From a virus, in the IMG/VR virus record IMGVR_UViG_3300028837_001247, positions 1-38,606 of that record: a stretch of DNA of 38,606 bases; one strand, 5' to 3'. The notes under the pieces are model-generated. The model was not told where the DNA came from. It saw nothing but the letters and a program-made list of their open reading frames with translations, and made no database searches. Shown here one piece after another: positions 17,445 through 25,789 of this stretch. Position 1 is the first letter of the stretch, and every line of letters begins with the position of its first letter. A program made the position numbers and the translations under genes.

Positions 17445-18362
17445 TTAGGCCGCAACTGTCGGATCAAGCAGACCACTCTTGTCCTCATCATCCTTGGCAT
17501 AGTTTTCGAAGAAATTCAGCTTCGCCCCAACAAAAGCGTTTGTAATCATCGAAGCGGCGGCCATGTCCGCAAAGTTATGTGCTACAAGGCCAGTTGCGCT
17601 GGCGTGACCCTTTACCGCATTCATGCTGGCCGCGACCTCGATAAAGTTATGTTTGATTACAACATGGGTAACCGCAGCATTAGATAAATCAATGCCGCTG
17701 GCAATGGCCCCGTAAAATTCGTTATGCTCAATTCTTATCCCGGCCACGGCACCTGTTGATACGACATATTCATCGCTGTCCGTACCGTCGCCTACCAGCC
17801 GGTTGTGATGGATGTTAGGTCGATGGGAGGTCGCAGCTAGAGTGAAGAATTCGTCATAGCCATCAAGCCCCGCCGCTACGTTTGATTGCATGCCAAACAC
17901 CTCACAGTCAGCAGCCAGCGCCGCAAATTCTACAATAGTGGCGGTGGTGCTGCCTGTCTCACAGCTCGCAACTTGGATCTGACTACCTTCCATTACACCA
18001 AGAGTAACTTGTGTAGCATTCATCTTGAAAATGCTATCGTTGGCACCAATAGCTCGAACTATGTTGTTGCGGCCCTGGAAAAGGATCGTTACGCTGTTCT
18101 TATTCAAATCAATCGGCGTATCGTCTCCATTAGTCTCCGTGTCTGTGTTGGTGTTGTTGTAGCCATTCAGCACAATGATGAGATCATCTTCGTCGTCTAC
18201 ACACTTGGTTAGCGCATACGTGATGGATCTCAATGGTTGGTGGGGCAGATTGCCCTGGTAGGCATTGCTACCATAGGTACTGTCCACGAAAAAGATGCGC
18301 CCGCCATAAAACCGGGGCAAGGCGTACACAAATTGCAATACGTTTGTAAATGGTCGTGCCAT
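17445..18362 (-). CDS. Parallel beta-helix-like virion protein
   Basis: 305 residues. After a short N-terminus (FYGGRIFFVDSTYGSNAYQG) the chain shows repeated short beta strands with Asn turns (HNRLVGDG, IRIEHNEFYG, VVIKHNFIEV, LVAHNFADM), typical of right-handed parallel beta-helix proteins of the pectate-lyase-like fold. The segment FVDSTYGSNAYQGNLPHQPL resembles the start of many such phage proteins. No catalytic triad is evident. AGGAGGGTATTATT precedes the ATG. It directly follows the capsid gene, so it may be a head fibre or decoration rather than a tail spike; this is inferred from gene order. Confidence 0.65.
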   Translation of the reverse strand: MARPFTNVLQFVYALPRFYGGRIFFVDSTYGSNAYQGNLPHQPLRSITYALTKCVDDEDDLIIVLNGYNNTNTDTETNGDDTPIDLNKNSVTILFQGRNNIVRAIGANDSIFKMNATQVTLGVMEGSQIQVASCETGSTTATIVEFAALAADCEVFGMQSNVAAGLDGYDEFFTLAATSHRPNIHHNRLVGDGTDSDEYVVSTGAVAGIRIEHNEFYGAIASGIDLSNAAVTHVVIKHNFIEVAASMNAVKGHASATGLVAHNFADMAAASMITNAFVGAKLNFFENYAKDDEDKSGLLDPTVAA

Positions 18363-18382
18363 AATAATACCCTCCTGTAGTG

Positions 18383-18417
18383 TTAAGCTGGTAACTCCAC
18401 CTGGAACCAGCCGTTAA
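18383..18417. terminator. Nested inverted repeat between capsid and beta-helix genes
   Basis: GCTGGT (18387-18392) pairs with ACCAGC (18406-18411), flanked by TTAA on both sides, and the loop contains TCCA/TGGA. It could reduce read-through after the capsid gene. No U-tract. Confidence 0.4.
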
Positions 18418-18449
18418 AGTTGTGGAATTAACCTAACCCATTGATATGT

Positions 18450-19358
18450 CTATGAAAAGGGCGGAATCCCGTAAAATTGCCTAGGATCGTTCGCCTCGTT
18501 GCTGCACCGCATACGAATAATGAACTTCGCATCGCCCGTGTCGGGATCGCCGTGCCTGGACAGTGTAGGCTTAATCCGATCAAACCAGATTAAGCCAACA
18601 TCCTCGTCTTTGCGGCCCAACAGACCCCATCGATTATCCGTAATCTCCGGATCTACAATCATGCTCAGTTTCCGTCTGCGTCGCACCGCGTTCACTGCAT
18701 TGTTGGGCGTTTCAGGCTCAAGCGTGCTTCGAAGCAACTTCTCGAACGTAAACTCCCAGGCAGGCCCGCACCATACCGCCCTAGCTTTCTGGTCGTACTT
18801 TTTGCCACGGTGGTCCTCAATCGCCTCAAAGTTCTTGACTGCGGCGGTCAAAGATGCCTCCGTGGGATCTGCCGCGCTTCCGACATTGCTCCATGTACCT
18901 CCACCTAATTTGACATGGCTAGCGCTGGCAATGCAAAACGCGTCCCCTGCCGCATGATAAGTGGTATTGGTCATGTTCATGATCATGCGGATTGCAAGCA
19001 GGTGACGGGTTGCTGCCGCGGATACACCGAGGTCCTTCATGGCCGTGCGCATAATACCGTACAGCACGTCCTCGATTGCTTCTTGCGAGACCCGGCAAGC
19101 CAGTGCCCAGGTGTCATGATACCACCTTTTCACCGGCCCCTGGATACGGCTATCGTACGTAACTTTTGCGCTCTCCGGTTTCTTGATCAAGTAGCCGAAC
19201 CCGGAAACGTACCCGCTCTCCTCATACGCACGCTTTGAGGTACGCATTGCGTAAAACTCTTTCCAGGTTTCGGGATACCGCTTGAAATTCTCCTTTGCAA
19301 CGGCGAACAACCCAGGTGCTATGTAGTTGTTAAACCGTGCGCGTGTTTCAGTTGCCAT
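18450..19358 (-). CDS. Major capsid protein (HK97-fold type)
   Basis: 302 residues starting at MATETRARFNNYIAPGLF. This ATG is chosen because AAAGGAGGTGAATCGACA sits right before it; an upstream in-frame extension of 32 residues is low-complexity and lacks a site. The order fits HK97-like heads: N-terminal arm, E-loop-like SGYVSGFGYLIKKPES, a spine helix (SQEAIEDVLYGIMRTAMKDL), the conserved HVKLGGGTWSN region, and the C-terminal ARAVWCGPAWEFTFEKLL segment. The neighbours (decoration protein upstream, scaffold further up) agree. No processed prodomain or fused protease is visible. Resembles Mu gpT-like or podovirus heads. Confidence 0.85.
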   Translation of the reverse strand: MATETRARFNNYIAPGLFAVAKENFKRYPETWKEFYAMRTSKRAYEESGYVSGFGYLIKKPESAKVTYDSRIQGPVKRWYHDTWALACRVSQEAIEDVLYGIMRTAMKDLGVSAAATRHLLAIRMIMNMTNTTYHAAGDAFCIASASHVKLGGGTWSNVGSAADPTEASLTAAVKNFEAIEDHRGKKYDQKARAVWCGPAWEFTFEKLLRSTLEPETPNNAVNAVRRRRKLSMIVDPEITDNRWGLLGRKDEDVGLIWFDRIKPTLSRHGDPDTGDAKFIIRMRCSNEANDPRQFYGIPPFS

Positions 19359-19384
19359 TGTCGATTCACCTCCTTTAGTGTTTC

Positions 19385-19951
19385 TTAGACCTGAGCTGCT
19401 ACCGCAAATGGTCCGTTTTGATGGTTTGCGATCTTCACAATCCAGCGACACCAATCACCCAGGGCGTTGTCTACAGCATCAACCTTGTCAATCACTACCA
19501 CCTGGCTGGTTGCGCCGTGCCCCGTAGAACTGGAATCCAGCTCCATACCGCTCCGGCCTGTAGTAGTGTCACCGGAATCCGTATAAATCAGGTCGAAGCC
19601 AGCGCCACGATCAGCCAGAGCCACATCGCTAGTGTCACCATCCTCCGTGATCTCAAACTCCTGATCCGGATCATCGGCTACTAAGACTTTCCAGGTTCCT
19701 GTGGATGAAGCAGGGAAATAATGTTTTGGGCCTCTATCGCTCGCAGTGGTCTTCTCGAAAGCAACGGCCGCGCCACACGATTGTTCGCCTGCCGCCGATC
19801 TTTCGACCGTACCGCCTGCTACTTTTTTGATAGCGTCCCCGATAAACAGCGCGGTTCCGTAGGTGTCAGTAATCGTATACGGGCGCAGCTTCATGTCGCT
19901 ACCCGTAGCATTGATCGGTATCAAGCCACCGTGTCTGTCATCATTTGCCAT
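19385..19951 (-). CDS. Probable capsid decoration/stabilisation protein
   Basis: 188 residues from the ATG at 19951, which has a full TCAAAGGAGGTGA ribosome site; an in-frame GTG three codons earlier does not. The chain is beta-rich with acidic loops (PYTITDTYGTALFIGDAIKK, then a DPDQEFEITEDGD segment) and ends WCRWIVKIANHQNGPFAVAAQV. This resembles small head stabilisation or decoration proteins encoded directly before the capsid gene in many podoviruses. Assignment is from size, start and position. Confidence 0.65.
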   Translation of the reverse strand: MANDDRHGGLIPINATGSDMKLRPYTITDTYGTALFIGDAIKKVAGGTVERSAAGEQSCGAAVAFEKTTASDRGPKHYFPASSTGTWKVLVADDPDQEFEITEDGDTSDVALADRGAGFDLIYTDSGDTTTGRSGMELDSSSTGHGATSQVVVIDKVDAVDNALGDWCRWIVKIANHQNGPFAVAAQV

Positions 19952-19990
19952 GTCGTTCACCTCCTTTGAAACTGTTAAGGGTTAAAAAAA

Positions 19991-20626
19991 TTAAACTCCC
20001 GCGGACGCATCCGAACCCGTGTCGGGAAAATCATACTTGTCCTCGGGAATTGTATCGCCATCTGACGTTTTTGTGGCCCCCGTCAGATCTACCGTGCCGC
20101 TACCTCCGTCCCCGGGATCATCAACCCGCTCGACATTCACCACGGCTTTACCCCCGCCCGTGTGATATTGCTGAGATAGCTTGTCCGTCTCGCGTTCCAC
20201 CTTGAGATTGAAATCACGGATAGTCGCAGCGTTAATTTGGTCGGTAATCTTGCGTCGGGTAAAAACCAAGATGTTTTGGCCCATATAGGTAATAGCGCCA
20301 TTGATGCCGAATAACCCACGCGGAATAAACGAGTGGTTGACCTGGGTAACAATTTCCCAAATGCCGCCAAACTTGGTTAAATCCTGCTCTAACTGGTTAA
20401 TCGCAGCCCACTTAAAAGAATGCTCTGGCCTGGTCTTTGTGATGGTTGGCGGAATCACCATCTCCAGCTTAACCCCCAGCTCTTTTATGTCTTCAATGAC
20501 GGGCGCTTCCTTAGAAGCCGAGTCAACCAGGGCTTGAATGCGCTGTTGTTCGGGGGTCAGCAATACTTTCGGAACGGGATTTTCGGGCTCAAGCGATTCC
20601 TTTCTTGGTCGTCCAGGTCCTGCCAT
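19991..20626 (-). CDS. Phage protein of unknown function between scaffold and head genes
   Basis: 211 residues, not recognised. The N-terminus is basic and disordered (MAGPGRPRKESLEPENP). A central region of about 55-165 is well ordered (KWAAINQLEQDLTKFGGIWE, IPRGLFGINGAITYMGQN, then a helix TDQINAATIRDFNLKVERE). The acidic tail is rich in Gly and Asp. AGGAGGATCTTCTT precedes the ATG. The gene sits between scaffold and decoration genes. A head-assembly role is likely, but nothing in the sequence names it. Confidence 0.6.
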   Translation of the reverse strand: MAGPGRPRKESLEPENPVPKVLLTPEQQRIQALVDSASKEAPVIEDIKELGVKLEMVIPPTITKTRPEHSFKWAAINQLEQDLTKFGGIWEIVTQVNHSFIPRGLFGINGAITYMGQNILVFTRRKITDQINAATIRDFNLKVERETDKLSQQYHTGGGKAVVNVERVDDPGDGGSGTVDLTGATKTSDGDTIPEDKYDFPDTGSDASAGV

Positions 20627-20638
20627 AAGAAGATCCTC

Positions 20639-21616
20639 CTATTTCAAATTTAATTGATCCTTGGCTTGCCTATAGCTTTCCTCTGTTATGCCCATACGCG
20701 TAATCCACTGCTTGTCTTCAGGAGTTAACTCAATCGCTTTTTTGGTGGTATCCTTGCGCCCGCCGTGCATAATGCCTTGGTTCACACGTTCCTGGCGTGA
20801 TCTTTCCAATTCCGCACCTGTTTTCTCGCCCTTATTTTCTGCTTCTTTTCTCATATGGGCGGGAACGTACCCTGTCAGGTACATTGCAGCGCACGTGGCC
20901 AGGAAGGGGCCATCCGGTCTCTCTGATAGGCCATTTTCTTTATCAAAGTAGATTTTAGTCATTTGATTTCGTAAATCGCTGCCTTCTTGCCCTATTTCTG
21001 GGGCTAGCCCTGCAGCTATTTCATAGCTTTTGTCTTGTTGCGTTTCTAACGCCCTGCTATTCGCCTGTTCGAGGCGCTGTGTTTCCATGGTTTCATTAAT
21101 TTTAGTCTGTGTTTTACCGGCTTCGTTCTCGGCGATAAGCCGGACCGCTTCGGTTGGATTATCCTCCCAGAGGGCATTAATTGCATCAGTATCAATCTTG
21201 GCCGGGATGTCCGGCTCTTTGGGTGCTACGTCAATTTTTGACTTTTGGCTCTCCCGGAGTTCGCCCTGCAAACCCCGAACGGTATACATAAGCTCGCTAA
21301 TCTGAGTCTGTTGCCGCAAAATTTGGTCATTGAATTTCTTGAAAGAGTCTTCTGGCCCGGGCTCAGGTTCCTCCTCTGCCTTCTTCTCTAGATCCCCGGG
21401 TGGTTTTTCGTCTAGATCCCCGGGTGGTTTCTTATCCTTGTCATCCTCTTCTGGCCCGGGCTCGCCCTCCTTTTTTTCGGGAGGCGTCTCAATTGCTTCA
21501 GCCTGCTCAGGCGGCTCAGGCGGTAAATCGCTCGGGTCGCTAAACCCACCCGGCACATCCTTATCGTCATCTGCGCCAAGGTCAAACTCGGTCAACGGTA
21601 TTATTTCTTCTGGCAT
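20639..21616 (-). CDS. Scaffold-like head assembly protein
   Basis: 325 residues. The first 90 residues are Pro/Glu/Asp/Lys low-complexity with a duplicated KPPGDLxx unit. A coiled coil (ILRQQTQISELMYTVRGLQ) at about 100-130 follows, then a helical C-terminus with basic patches (ending LNLK). An acidic flexible start, a coiled coil and a basic C-terminus are typical of podovirus scaffolding proteins that are removed from the mature head. Its place between portal and capsid genes fits well. AAAGGAGAATAAC precedes the ATG. Confidence 0.75.
   Translation of the reverse strand: MPEEIIPLTEFDLGADDDKDVPGGFSDPSDLPPEPPEQAEAIETPPEKKEGEPGPEEDDKDKKPPGDLDEKPPGDLEKKAEEEPEPGPEDSFKKFNDQILRQQTQISELMYTVRGLQGELRESQKSKIDVAPKEPDIPAKIDTDAINALWEDNPTEAVRLIAENEAGKTQTKINETMETQRLEQANSRALETQQDKSYEIAAGLAPEIGQEGSDLRNQMTKIYFDKENGLSERPDGPFLATCAAMYLTGYVPAHMRKEAENKGEKTGAELERSRQERVNQGIMHGGRKDTTKKAIELTPEDKQWITRMGITEESYRQAKDQLNLK
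21387..21434 (-). repeat. 24-bp tandem duplication in the scaffold gene
   Basis: Units at 21387-21410 and 21411-21434 share their first 20 bases exactly and encode the two KPPGDL motifs. Confidence 0.8.
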
Positions 21617-21617
21617 G

Positions 21618-21890
21618 TTATTCTCCTTTAGTTATCTCTGCATTAGTCCATAGCCTCTTATAGAAAAACAGTGCATCCAGGGCCGCCTTGTATTTGCGGT
21701 TTAGCTGTTCTTGCATTGCCTCTTGTTCTTTTTCGGCTAAGCAAGTAGACAGCCTTCCCACTATCTCCCTGGCCGCCTCTGCCTTATTTGTAGCAGAACT
21801 GTCTGTCCCTGTACAGATATTTTTCATTTGCCCGAAGTGGTACTCAAGGATTTCGTCTATTACCGTTCGTAGGTCTACTAGAAGCTCCAT
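21618..21890 (-). CDS. Small helical protein, unknown
   Basis: 90 residues, almost entirely helical, with two cysteines (GQMKNICTG, RLSTCLAEKEQE) and a charged coiled-coil section (EKEQEAMQEQLNRKYKAALDAL). It lies between the portal and scaffold genes, with the scaffold ATG one base beyond its stop. AAAGGCTTTAGC precedes its ATG. Many podoviruses carry a small helical gene here, sometimes a portal or scaffold partner. No family recognised. Confidence 0.6.
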   Translation of the reverse strand: MELLVDLRTVIDEILEYHFGQMKNICTGTDSSATNKAEAAREIVGRLSTCLAEKEQEAMQEQLNRKYKAALDALFFYKRLWTNAEITKGE

Positions 21891-21906
21891 GCTAAAGCCT
21901 TTCTAT

Positions 21907-24030
21907 TTAACTTCTCGTTCCTGTTCTCATTGCGCTTGCAATTTGTTCCTTAACTAATTTTTCCTGCGCCTTCTCAACCTCTTTTGCCAGTTTTTCGCGT
22001 TCCTTTAAAGCTGTAACACCCAACTCCACAGACATTTTTTCCTTAATGAGACCCCTCTTGAGACCTTCCCTGACCTGATCTTGCAATTTGCGGTTTTCCT
22101 CGCCTGCATTTGCTTCAACTTCCCTCTGGATAGCTTGTCGCCTGATATTTTGCTGTGCCTGCTTGGTGGTCTCTTGATCCATGCCTTGCTGTTGTTTCTG
22201 TTGTAAATATTGCTGTATGATCTGGGGTAGTTCAGGGTTTTCTTTCATGGCCTGCACGATCATCGCAAATTCCGGCTTAATATATTCCCGCGTGTCTTTA
22301 ATGCCGAACGCCTTATAGAGATCCTCTGTGGATTTTACCAGGTTGGAAACCGGATTTTCGCGATTAGCGTTAAAGAGTTCGATTTTTTCGCGTCGATTGA
22401 GCGATTTATTAGCACTCGCATCAGACACTTTCAGCCGTAGGTCGTAATTACCCTGCAGGCTCATTACGTCAATCGGCTGAAATACCCATTTGTTATCCTG
22501 AAATACTCGTTTTTTGGCATCAAGCGGCAGGTATTGCGCGTATAAGGTTAAAATGTCCGTTAATAGTTTACTAAATTGATCCTGAAGTGTCTCACCCCTA
22601 TAGCTGTGCGAAATATTGCCTTCCTGAATGATCATGGACATACCCCGTGCGGTTTGGCCGCCTTTTGCGCTGGTCTCACTTTCCCGGCCCAGCGTGTAAT
22701 CGCTCAGGTTAATCATTTTCTCGAAGAAGGCCAATAACAGGTTTATGAACGAGATAAATTGCGGGCTTTTAACCCCCCCGGATTGATTCGGGAACGTTAC
22801 GTTAGAATCTTTTGGTATTGGAATACCGGCACCCGGAAAAATCTTGAGCTTTACTTTTTCAAAGCCTCCTGTTTCGTTATAGAAAAAATAGCTCAGGATT
22901 TCTACAGTGCCCGAATCCACCATCTGGTTGTAAAGATCGTCTACTCCGGTTGCGAAGTGCTCGACTTTTTTCGGTATTCCAGTCCCCATAGATTCTTTGG
23001 TTTCGCTGAATAATCGAAATCGTCGCACCGGTTTTCGGCTATGCCAATATACCTCTGAAATAGGTTGCCTGCGCACTTCCTGCCAGGCTGAGTCAACGGC
23101 AAACGTAACTATCACCCAGTCGCCTTGCCATTTTACGTAGCACTCAAGGAGCTTCACTTCCCTGGTGTATTCGCTATGCTTAACGCCCTTGTCCTGCTTG
23201 ACCTCGTCTTGATTCTCGGCCCCTTGCCTAGCCGGGTCTATTACCAAATCGTCAGTGATATTCTTATATGGCCCCTTGTCCCCCGATAATTCCTTCAGTT
23301 CGTATAGCGTAGGATAAATAAACCGAAGGTAGGGCTGTTCCTCAAAATCATCTCCGGTATCCGGGAAAAAGGAATCGTTGAGATCAATCAGCTCTAAGGC
23401 AACCTTGAAATCGCTTTCCTCGCGTTTTGAAAACGCATCTGCCATGCCAGCTTGTCGTATGCCCATTTGCATTAATTGCTCAGGATGCAATTGTTGGAAT
23501 TCAGGCGGGATTTCTATTGGCTGTCCCTCGGGGCCTACAAAAACAGGCTTCATTTCCCGGATAAAATTAATTCTTTGCTTTTCTTCCCAGAGCGGGATCA
23601 CGTCTTTGGTACCATCCAATAACAGATCGTGAATAAATGGCCTGATTAATTCCTCGATGTGCATGTTGTTGAGTAGCGCCCAGTGCATGAATTCTTTTAC
23701 GGCATCCACGTACTGCACGTCCTCCGCGCCAACGGGCTGCGGGAAAATAAAATCGTCATCAGCTATCAGACCAGCTTTAATCCTCGGCTCCAGGTTATCC
23801 ACTGCAATAGCCGTTAGCATCATAGATTTGTTCGAGCAACCCTCCCAGGGGAAGCTCTTGGGGTCACGCGTGCCTGCGTATCTTTTCCTGCCCTCGCTTA
23901 TTTCTTCTAGCTTGTCTTTACGATATTGGCTGTTGGAATACTCCTGATAGAGATCCTGACAATACGCCGCTAGGCCGGATAAACTACCGGGCTGTTTATG
24001 GTCGTCTATGAGTTGCACTTCGTTAGGCAT
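21907..24030 (-). CDS. Portal protein
   Basis: 707 residues, the usual length for podovirus-type portals. Recognisable are the N-terminal EGRKRYAGTRDPKSFPWEG region, the conserved middle (ESMGTGIPKKVEHFATGVDD, followed by LYNQMVDSG), the apolar FFEKMINLSDYTLGR segment with the SETSAKGGQTARGM stretch, and a long Gln/Glu-rich helical C-terminus (about 610-705) corresponding to a barrel/crown. The portal forms the ring at the head vertex through which terminase packages DNA. The ATG overlaps the TAA of the LamG gene (TAATG). Assignment rests on motif memory plus order terminase-portal-scaffold-capsid. Confidence 0.85.
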   Translation of the reverse strand: MPNEVQLIDDHKQPGSLSGLAAYCQDLYQEYSNSQYRKDKLEEISEGRKRYAGTRDPKSFPWEGCSNKSMMLTAIAVDNLEPRIKAGLIADDDFIFPQPVGAEDVQYVDAVKEFMHWALLNNMHIEELIRPFIHDLLLDGTKDVIPLWEEKQRINFIREMKPVFVGPEGQPIEIPPEFQQLHPEQLMQMGIRQAGMADAFSKREESDFKVALELIDLNDSFFPDTGDDFEEQPYLRFIYPTLYELKELSGDKGPYKNITDDLVIDPARQGAENQDEVKQDKGVKHSEYTREVKLLECYVKWQGDWVIVTFAVDSAWQEVRRQPISEVYWHSRKPVRRFRLFSETKESMGTGIPKKVEHFATGVDDLYNQMVDSGTVEILSYFFYNETGGFEKVKLKIFPGAGIPIPKDSNVTFPNQSGGVKSPQFISFINLLLAFFEKMINLSDYTLGRESETSAKGGQTARGMSMIIQEGNISHSYRGETLQDQFSKLLTDILTLYAQYLPLDAKKRVFQDNKWVFQPIDVMSLQGNYDLRLKVSDASANKSLNRREKIELFNANRENPVSNLVKSTEDLYKAFGIKDTREYIKPEFAMIVQAMKENPELPQIIQQYLQQKQQQGMDQETTKQAQQNIRRQAIQREVEANAGEENRKLQDQVREGLKRGLIKEKMSVELGVTALKEREKLAKEVEKAQEKLVKEQIASAMRTGTRS

Positions 24031-25097
24031 TACTCAAATACCCATGCAAAATCGAGATCCGTTGCAGTGGTAGTCTGCTCGACACTGCATCTAGCCCGGA
24101 ATGCCAGTGGCTTTAACATCATGTATTCTGTTAAATCGAAAAAACCGGGATCAGAGGCGGATTTGCAGGCTATCAAATCGGTGCCATCAACAGGGTCCAG
24201 AAGAGGCACCCAGCCCGGATAACCCTTATCCATTAGAATCCTGTAGTTTTCCAGGGCTTCAGCAGCGGGCAACGCCTTATTGTAGAGACGCACAAAGGCC
24301 ACATCGCCATAAAGACAGTCTCCCGCAGTGGTTACTGCATCGCCGCCTATAACAAGCCGATTATTGGCCCCAGCCGCAGGCAACACAGTTTTTTCAGCTG
24401 CTGAAATGTCCGTAGTAGAATCGGCAGTGCCGTTAATGTATAGCACGGCATTACCATCCCTGTCCGCAGACAGCACCAGGTGCACATAAGCCCCGGTCGC
24501 CACATCTACGCTACCCACGGACGCTACTTGCTGATCCGTGTCCTCAATATGGAAATCCAGGTGTTGATTGGCGTCAAGTTGTAACTGCCAGCCTATGCCG
24601 TCAGCCCCGGTCCGGCACGCTATCAGCGTATCCCCGTCGCCGCTATTGACGTTATCCAAATTACAGACAATCTCAATGCTAAAATCCCCGGTTGTGGGCA
24701 ATATGCCATCTGCGATACCGGAAGTCACAAGCTCATACGTGTCGCCAGTCCCGTCAAAACAGGCTGCATTACCTAGGCCCGCTGTGGCTGTCGTGGTCTG
24801 GAGGGTAGGATTTCCCACGGGAGCCAGTGTTACCCCGTGCACTTTATCAACAATACTCGCGGCAAGCGCATCATCAAAACAATATTCCAGCACTACGTTG
24901 TTGGCCAAATAGCCCCCGGGAACAGCCGGATAATTAAACCGATGGTTCCGTGTCGCAACCTCAATTGTTACGTCAGCATCATCATCCAATTCCGGGATTA
25001 TCAGGCCATTCACTTTCGCCGCCGGCATATTACCAAACGTAACCGTAGGGCTTACAAACCTGTCCGCATCCGTGTCCATTACTGTTTTGTGAATCAC
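24030..25097 (-). CDS. LamG/concanavalin A-like domain protein
   Basis: 355 residues. After about 70 residues of polar sequence the chain carries a LamG-type jelly roll: LEYCFDDALAASIVDKVHG, AACFDGTGDTYEL, FSIEIVCNLDNVNSGDGDTL, YVHLVLSADRDGNAVLYING and YGDVAFVRLYNKALPAAEAL, in the expected order. Such domains bind glycans or proteins and are common on phage heads and fibres. GTG is the start, with GGAGGGATAAATC upstream. The place between terminase and portal is unusual for a surface domain. A capsid-bound glycan binder is the most likely role, by inference. Confidence 0.75.
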   Translation of the reverse strand: MIHKTVMDTDADRFVSPTVTFGNMPAAKVNGLIIPELDDDADVTIEVATRNHRFNYPAVPGGYLANNVVLEYCFDDALAASIVDKVHGVTLAPVGNPTLQTTTATAGLGNAACFDGTGDTYELVTSGIADGILPTTGDFSIEIVCNLDNVNSGDGDTLIACRTGADGIGWQLQLDANQHLDFHIEDTDQQVASVGSVDVATGAYVHLVLSADRDGNAVLYINGTADSTTDISAAEKTVLPAAGANNRLVIGGDAVTTAGDCLYGDVAFVRLYNKALPAAEALENYRILMDKGYPGWVPLLDPVDGTDLIACKSASDPGFFDLTEYMMLKPLAFRARCSVEQTTTATDLDFAWVFE

Positions 25098-25114
25098 GAT
25101 TTATCCCTCCTTTA

Positions 25115-25789
25115 TCAGCGATACCCTTCCCCGTCGCCAGTAAATGGTTCGTCTCTTGAAGGTTTTATCCAAGGGAACATTTCCCAGGACATTAAAACAT
25201 AATTTAACGCAGCTACCGCGTAGAAACGCTGCTCCGGGTGCCCCTGAAAGTCCGCAGGCGTCATAGTCGATAGTTGCTTTTGTTGTATCGTGTCGGCGAA
25301 CTTAAACGCTATGGAATTACATCTTAAGGCACCCTGTTTTTCGTCTTCGTGCTTTTTGGCGTACTTGCGGATAACCGGCCTGGCCTGCTCGAAATCACCG
25401 AATTCAACAGCGTTTTGCACCTCAAGGCCCCTGACGCCCCGCTTGCGGCCAAATGCATATAACGCCGCCTCGTGAGCGGCCCACCGGTTTGACAAATCCC
25501 CAAACAACCGCTTGCAACCCCACTTTTTACATTGGGCTAACATTTGCTCGAAGAATTGATCCTGGACTACGCTCTCGGCCTCGGCCAATAATATCCGGGG
25601 AACCCTGCCGTCCATGGTGGGCTCATCCAGTAGGCCAAGAATACAAAAATAGCCGGGGTTCTCCACGGTCGGCCACTGAAATCCGCAACGACGGTCGAAT
25701 AACACCTTAATCACGGGTGGGCCACTATTGCGAGGTAGTTTCCAGCATAGACGATAATCATCGGAATAGATCTCTGGGTTCAGGTTCAT
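25115..25789 (-). CDS. Protein coupled to the large terminase, unknown
   Basis: 224 residues, not recognised. The ATG overlaps the TGA of the terminase gene (ATGA), so translation is coupled. The chain is mixed alpha/beta with Cys-containing segments (AQCKKWGCKRLFGDL, RRCGFQW), a conserved-looking EVQNAVEFGDFEQARPVIRK helix and a C-terminal VAALNYVLMSWEMFPW. No nuclease signature is clear. Packaging or head completion are possible because of the coupling, but the sequence itself does not decide. Confidence 0.6.
   Translation of the reverse strand: MNLNPEIYSDDYRLCWKLPRNSGPPVIKVLFDRRCGFQWPTVENPGYFCILGLLDEPTMDGRVPRILLAEAESVVQDQFFEQMLAQCKKWGCKRLFGDLSNRWAAHEAALYAFGRKRGVRGLEVQNAVEFGDFEQARPVIRKYAKKHEDEKQGALRCNSIAFKFADTIQQKQLSTMTPADFQGHPEQRFYAVAALNYVLMSWEMFPWIKPSRDEPFTGDGEGYR

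Noticed and set aside
25115-25789. Detached nuclease half of the terminase
   Set aside because: The 511-residue terminase already contains nuclease acidic motifs, and no matching acidic triad was found in this protein.
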